Assembly (NCBI GenBank): GCA_017501005.1
Contig: JAFVXT010000160.1
Location: forward strand, 1-37,752
Length of the DNA: 37,752 nucleotides
Direction of reading: 5' to 3'
From: Clostridia bacterium
GTDB lineage: Bacteria > Bacillota > Clostridia > Oscillospirales > CAG-272
The first letter of the stretch is position 1; each line of letters begins with the position of its first letter. This document shows positions 34,075-37,752 of this stretch, piece by piece. Under the pieces are notes generated by a model. It was not told the DNA's origin. It did not search any database and saw only the letters and a program-made list of their open reading frames with translations. A program made the position numbers and the translations under genes.

Positions 34075-34701
34075 ATGTCCAAAAAAATCATCATCACCAT
34101 TGCGCGGCAATACGGAAGCGGCGGACGCGAGATCGGCGAAAAAGTGGCCGCCCTGCTCTCGATTCCCTGCTACGACCGTGAGCTGATCACCATGTCTGCG
34201 CAAAAGGAAAATATCAGTCCCGAAATTGCCGAAAACGCGGACGAGGTGGCGGCGAACAGCCTGCTTTACACGCTGGCCGTCGGCTCGAACCCCTTTGGCG
34301 CGGCGCACCTTTTCGGCTACACCATGCCTCTCAACGACCGTCTGTTCGTTTTGCAGTCGGATCTGATCCGCCGTCTTGCCGAGAAGGAAAGCTGTGTGAT
34401 CGTCGGCCGCTGTGCCGATCACGTTCTGCGCGAGCACCCCGGCCGCTTGAGCGTCTTCGTCTATGCCAATCTTGAGGACCGCCGCGCACGCGTGGCCTCC
34501 CGCCACGATATCAGCGAGGGGAAGGCGCTTGATCTCATCAACAAGACCGACCGCCGCCGTGCCTCCTACTACAATTTCTATACGGGCAGTAAATGGGGAC
34601 GCTACGACAATTACCACCTGGCGATCAACAGCTCGACCCTTGGCATTGACGAAACCGCCGCTTTGATTGCCGAATGTGCCAAAAGGAAGATCGGACGCTG
34701 A
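34075..34701 (+). CDS. Cytidylate kinase-like family protein
   Basis: This 208-residue protein belongs to the cytidylate-kinase-like P-loop family (Cytidylate_kin2-type). It starts SKKIIITIARQYGSGGREIG, where GSGGREIG replaces the standard GxxxxGK[ST] loop, as is normal for this family. Later landmarks are CVIVGRCADHVLREHPGRLS, VASRHDISEGKALDLINKTD and the YYNFYTGSKWGRYDNYHLAI segment. Many Clostridia carry several members whose substrates are untested. GGAGG lies before the ATG and a strong promoter precedes it. upp begins about 130 bases on with its own promoter. Confidence 0.85.
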   Translation: MSKKIIITIARQYGSGGREIGEKVAALLSIPCYDRELITMSAQKENISPEIAENADEVAANSLLYTLAVGSNPFGAAHLFGYTMPLNDRLFVLQSDLIRRLAEKESCVIVGRCADHVLREHPGRLSVFVYANLEDRRARVASRHDISEGKALDLINKTDRRRASYYNFYTGSKWGRYDNYHLAINSSTLGIDETAALIAECAKRKIGR

Positions 34702-34723
34702 CGCGCACCGCAGGTTTTCTTGA

Positions 34724-35467
<744 letters not shown>

Positions 35468-35470
35468 GCG

Positions 35471-36448
35471 ATGAGAGAGCTGCGAATCGGCAAAAACGAT
35501 GCAGGTCAGCGCGTGGATAAGTTTCTTTCCAAGGCGCTATGCAACATGCCGCCGTCGCTTCTCTACAAATCCATTCGCACAAAAAAGATCAAATTGAACC
35601 GCGCACGCGTCACCCCCTCCCGAATCCTCGAGGAGGGGGATACTTTACAGCTTTTTTTGCGTGATGAATTTTTCGGAGATGCTGACGCTGACCAAAACGA
35701 GACCGTCCGCCGACTCAAGTCGGTCACGCCGCACGTAACCCCCCTTTACGAGGACGAGCATATCATTTTGCTTCATAAGCGGCCGGGTGTTTCGGTGCAC
35801 GAGGACGAAAATCAGACCACCGACAACCTGATCACCCACCTGCAGGCTTATCTTTACAAAAAGGGCGCGTACGATCCTGCGTCCGAGCAATCCTTTGCAC
35901 CCGCGCTTTGCAACCGCATTGACCGCAACACGGGCGGTATTGTGATTGCCGCCAAGGATGCCGAGGCTTTGCGCATCATGAACGAAAAAATCCGCGGCCG
36001 CGAGATCGACAAATACTATCTCGCGGCGGTACACGGCACGCCAAGGCCTCCCGAGGCCGTGCTTTCGGCTTATCTTTACAAGCACGAAAAGGGCAATATC
36101 GTCACGGTTTCCGACCGCCCGAGCGGACGGCAGGGCGAAAAGGATATCCGCACGGGCTATCGCGTGCTCAAAAGCAAAAACGGCCTTTCCTTACTTGAGG
36201 TGCGGCTGTTCACGGGGCGCACGCACCAGATCCGCGCCCATATGGCGCACGTCGGGCATCCCCTGCTCGGCGACGGCAAATACGGCATCAACCGTGCCGA
36301 CGCGCAAAGGGGCTACAAGCACCAGGCCCTTTACGCCTATAAGCTTCGCTTCTCCTTCAAGGGCGAAGAGAATCTGCTTTCCTATCTTGACGGACGGGAA
36401 TTTTCCATTCCGCCCGAGGATATTTATTTCACAGAATTATTCAAGTAA
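35471..36448 (+). CDS. RluA-family rRNA pseudouridine synthase
   Basis: This 325-residue enzyme converts uridine to pseudouridine in rRNA or tRNA. It has an N-terminal S4 RNA-binding domain (DAGQRVDKFLSKALCNMPPS). The catalytic domain has the aspartate at Asp151 in CNRIDRNTGGIVIAAK, equivalent to the HRLDxxTSG motif. LFTGRTHQIRAHMAHVGHPL is the second family hallmark. Whether the target is like RluC or RluD is unclear. No strong Shine-Dalgarno site precedes the ATG, which is four bases after the upp stop, suggesting coupled translation. Confidence 0.92.
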   Translation: MRELRIGKNDAGQRVDKFLSKALCNMPPSLLYKSIRTKKIKLNRARVTPSRILEEGDTLQLFLRDEFFGDADADQNETVRRLKSVTPHVTPLYEDEHIILLHKRPGVSVHEDENQTTDNLITHLQAYLYKKGAYDPASEQSFAPALCNRIDRNTGGIVIAAKDAEALRIMNEKIRGREIDKYYLAAVHGTPRPPEAVLSAYLYKHEKGNIVTVSDRPSGRQGEKDIRTGYRVLKSKNGLSLLEVRLFTGRTHQIRAHMAHVGHPLLGDGKYGINRADAQRGYKHQALYAYKLRFSFKGEENLLSYLDGREFSIPPEDIYFTELFK

Positions 36449-36507
36449 ATTTTTATTTGCATTTTGCCCGATACGAGCCGCGCTCGAGGGGCGGAAAGGA
36501 GAAGCGC

Positions 36508-37752
36508 GTGAAAAAAATCCCGATATGGCTTCGGCATCTGGCGGGCGGCTTTTGCCTCTCATTGCCGATCTTGCTTGACGGCAAAGCACCGATTTTGGCG
36601 GCCGCGCTTGCCTTTTTCGCGGGGATTCCCGCGCTTTATCTGCTTTTTTCGGACGTACTCGGCGAAGAAAAGCACAGCTACCGCGCCTATCTTCACCGCG
36701 GCTTCTTCTTTGCCTACGGCTTTCACCTCGGTGTTTACCATTGGTTCATTTCGGTGTATCCGCTGGATTTCATTGCCGATTTCACAGCACTTGAAGCCAT
36801 TGGCGTGGTATGCGTGGCGTGGTTCGGCCTCGCGCTCGTGGCCACCGCCTGCTATGCCTTCATTCACCCGACCTTCGCGCTTGCCGCGCGCCTTCCCTTC
36901 GTGCGCCGTCACGCGCTTTTGCTGCCGCCTCTTTTCGCCGCGGTGATGACCGTCTTCTCCTATCTGATCTCCTTGACGTGGGCCGGCGTGCCGTGGGGCA
37001 ATCTTGCCCTTTCGCAAACGGCGCACCCCTACCTCATTGGCTCGGCCTCGCTTTTCGGCTCTTATTTGACAACATTCGTTGTCCTTTTTATCAACGGCAT
37101 GCTCGCACTTGCCCTCTATGCGTACAGGCATGCTGCGCTCAAAGCACGCACGTGGACGTGTACGCGCCTGCCGCTTCTGCTGGCGGCGTGTGTGTTCCTT
37201 CTGAACACGCTTACGGGCGCACTGCTTTATCACGCACCGCACGAGAAGGCGGGCACGCTCACCGTGCTTTTACTGCAGGGCAATGTTTCCTCGCGTGAGA
37301 AGTGGACGGGTGAGGGCGAAAGCCTTTTCGAGCGTTACGAGCGGCTTTTGCGCACCTCGGTGGCGGACTCTGACGAGGCGGGACGTCACCCCGATCTTGT
37401 GATCTGGAGCGAAAGTGCCCTGCTGACCGAGCTGCCGACGCATGAGCAAGATGCCACAGCTCACTCGCGCGCGCTTGCATCACTGTCAGAGGAGCTGCAG
37501 CTTGATCAGCTCGTCGGCGCGTTTTGTGAGGAAGAGGACGAGGACGGCACACTCAAGCGATACAATTCGCTCTTTCTTTACCGTGCGGACGGCACAGTTT
37601 CGGAAAATATCTATCACAAGCGCCGCCCCGTGCCCTTTGGTGAGTTCACACCCTGGAAGCCGCTGATCAACGCACTCTTCCCTTTTATGGCCGAGCTTGT
37701 GATGTCAAGTGATCTTTCGCCCGGGGAGGATTCCTGCGTCTTTTCCGAAGAC
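36508..37752 (+). CDS. lnt: Apolipoprotein N-acyltransferase (C-terminus outside window)
   Basis: Lnt adds the third acyl chain to lipoproteins in the membrane. The open frame from GTG 36508 runs 415 codons to the window end. Several membrane helices occupy roughly the first 245 residues, with the family-like VPWGNLALSQT near residue 165. A nitrilase (CN_hydrolase) domain follows. Catalytic glutamate is Glu302 in VIWSESALL and catalytic lysine Lys371 in YHKRRPVPFGEF, spaced 69 residues as in E. coli Lnt; Glu379 is also present. The catalytic cysteine would lie near residue 423, just past the window. The GTG has AAAGGAG six bases upstream. The gene follows rluA-type by 59 bases. Confidence 0.87.
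   Translation, partial: MKKIPIWLRHLAGGFCLSLPILLDGKAPILAAALAFFAGIPALYLLFSDVLGEEKHSYRAYLHRGFFFAYGFHLGVYHWFISVYPLDFIADFTALEAIGVVCVAWFGLALVATACYAFIHPTFALAARLPFVRRHALLLPPLFAAVMTVFSYLISLTWAGVPWGNLALSQTAHPYLIGSASLFGSYLTTFVVLFINGMLALALYAYRHAALKARTWTCTRLPLLLAACVFLLNTLTGALLYHAPHEKAGTLTVLLLQGNVSSREKWTGEGESLFERYERLLRTSVADSDEAGRHPDLVIWSESALLTELPTHEQDATAHSRALASLSEELQLDQLVGAFCEEEDEDGTLKRYNSLFLYRADGTVSENIYHKRRPVPFGEFTPWKPLINALFPFMAELVMSSDLSPGEDSCVFSED

Overview
The window looks like chromosomal DNA from a Gram-positive member of class Clostridia, probably an uncultured gut-type lineage, with moderately high GC outside the promoters. The reasons are the clostridial order map - KOW-domain RNA-binding protein - infA - rpmJ inside the ribosomal-protein operon, a zinc-type S14, a zinc-type S4, a BMP-family nucleoside-type ABC transporter, strong Shine-Dalgarno sites before most genes, and AT-rich sigma-A-like promoters. 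The genus cannot be named from sequence alone. No tRNA, rRNA, CRISPR array, transposase or phage gene was seen.

Layout. (1) 1-4844, minus strand: BMP lipoprotein, double-ATPase protein and two permeases (the last cut by the window edge), a nucleoside-type uptake system behind a promoter at about 5000-5025 and a leader with heptamer repeats. (2) 5051-10067, minus: a rhamnose operon, rhaB - rhaA - manA-like - decayed segment - amidohydrolase, behind a promoter with a dyad over its -10 box. (3) 10295-11149, plus: an isolated gene whose product resembles diaminopimelate epimerase along its length but has serine where both catalytic cysteines should be. (4) 11304-28036, minus: the S10-spc-alpha ribosomal-protein superoperon from rpsJ to rplQ with secY, adk, map, infA, rpmJ and rpoA, followed by a histidine-phosphatase gene. 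(5) 28514-32185, plus: an 8-helix membrane protein of unknown role and DNA polymerase I. (6) 32307-33872, minus: the NAD(P)HX repair enzyme Nnr, convergent with polA. (7) 34075-37752, plus: a cytidylate-kinase-like protein, upp, an RluA-type pseudouridine synthase and the start of an apolipoprotein N-acyltransferase gene.

How it works together. Region 4 makes the ribosome, the core RNA polymerase alpha subunit and the SecY channel from one promoter at about 28272-28300, with a leader of about 230 nt and several structured spacers (S10-L3, S14-S8, S4-rpoA) that are candidates for autogenous control. infA appears to start at CTG. Regions 1, 2 and 7 handle nucleoside and sugar uptake and salvage.

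The most unusual items are the cysteine-less DapF-like protein, the CTG start of infA, the structured ribosomal-operon spacers, the dyad over the rhaB promoter and the decayed segment inside the rhamnose operon. No complete new multi-gene system was evident.
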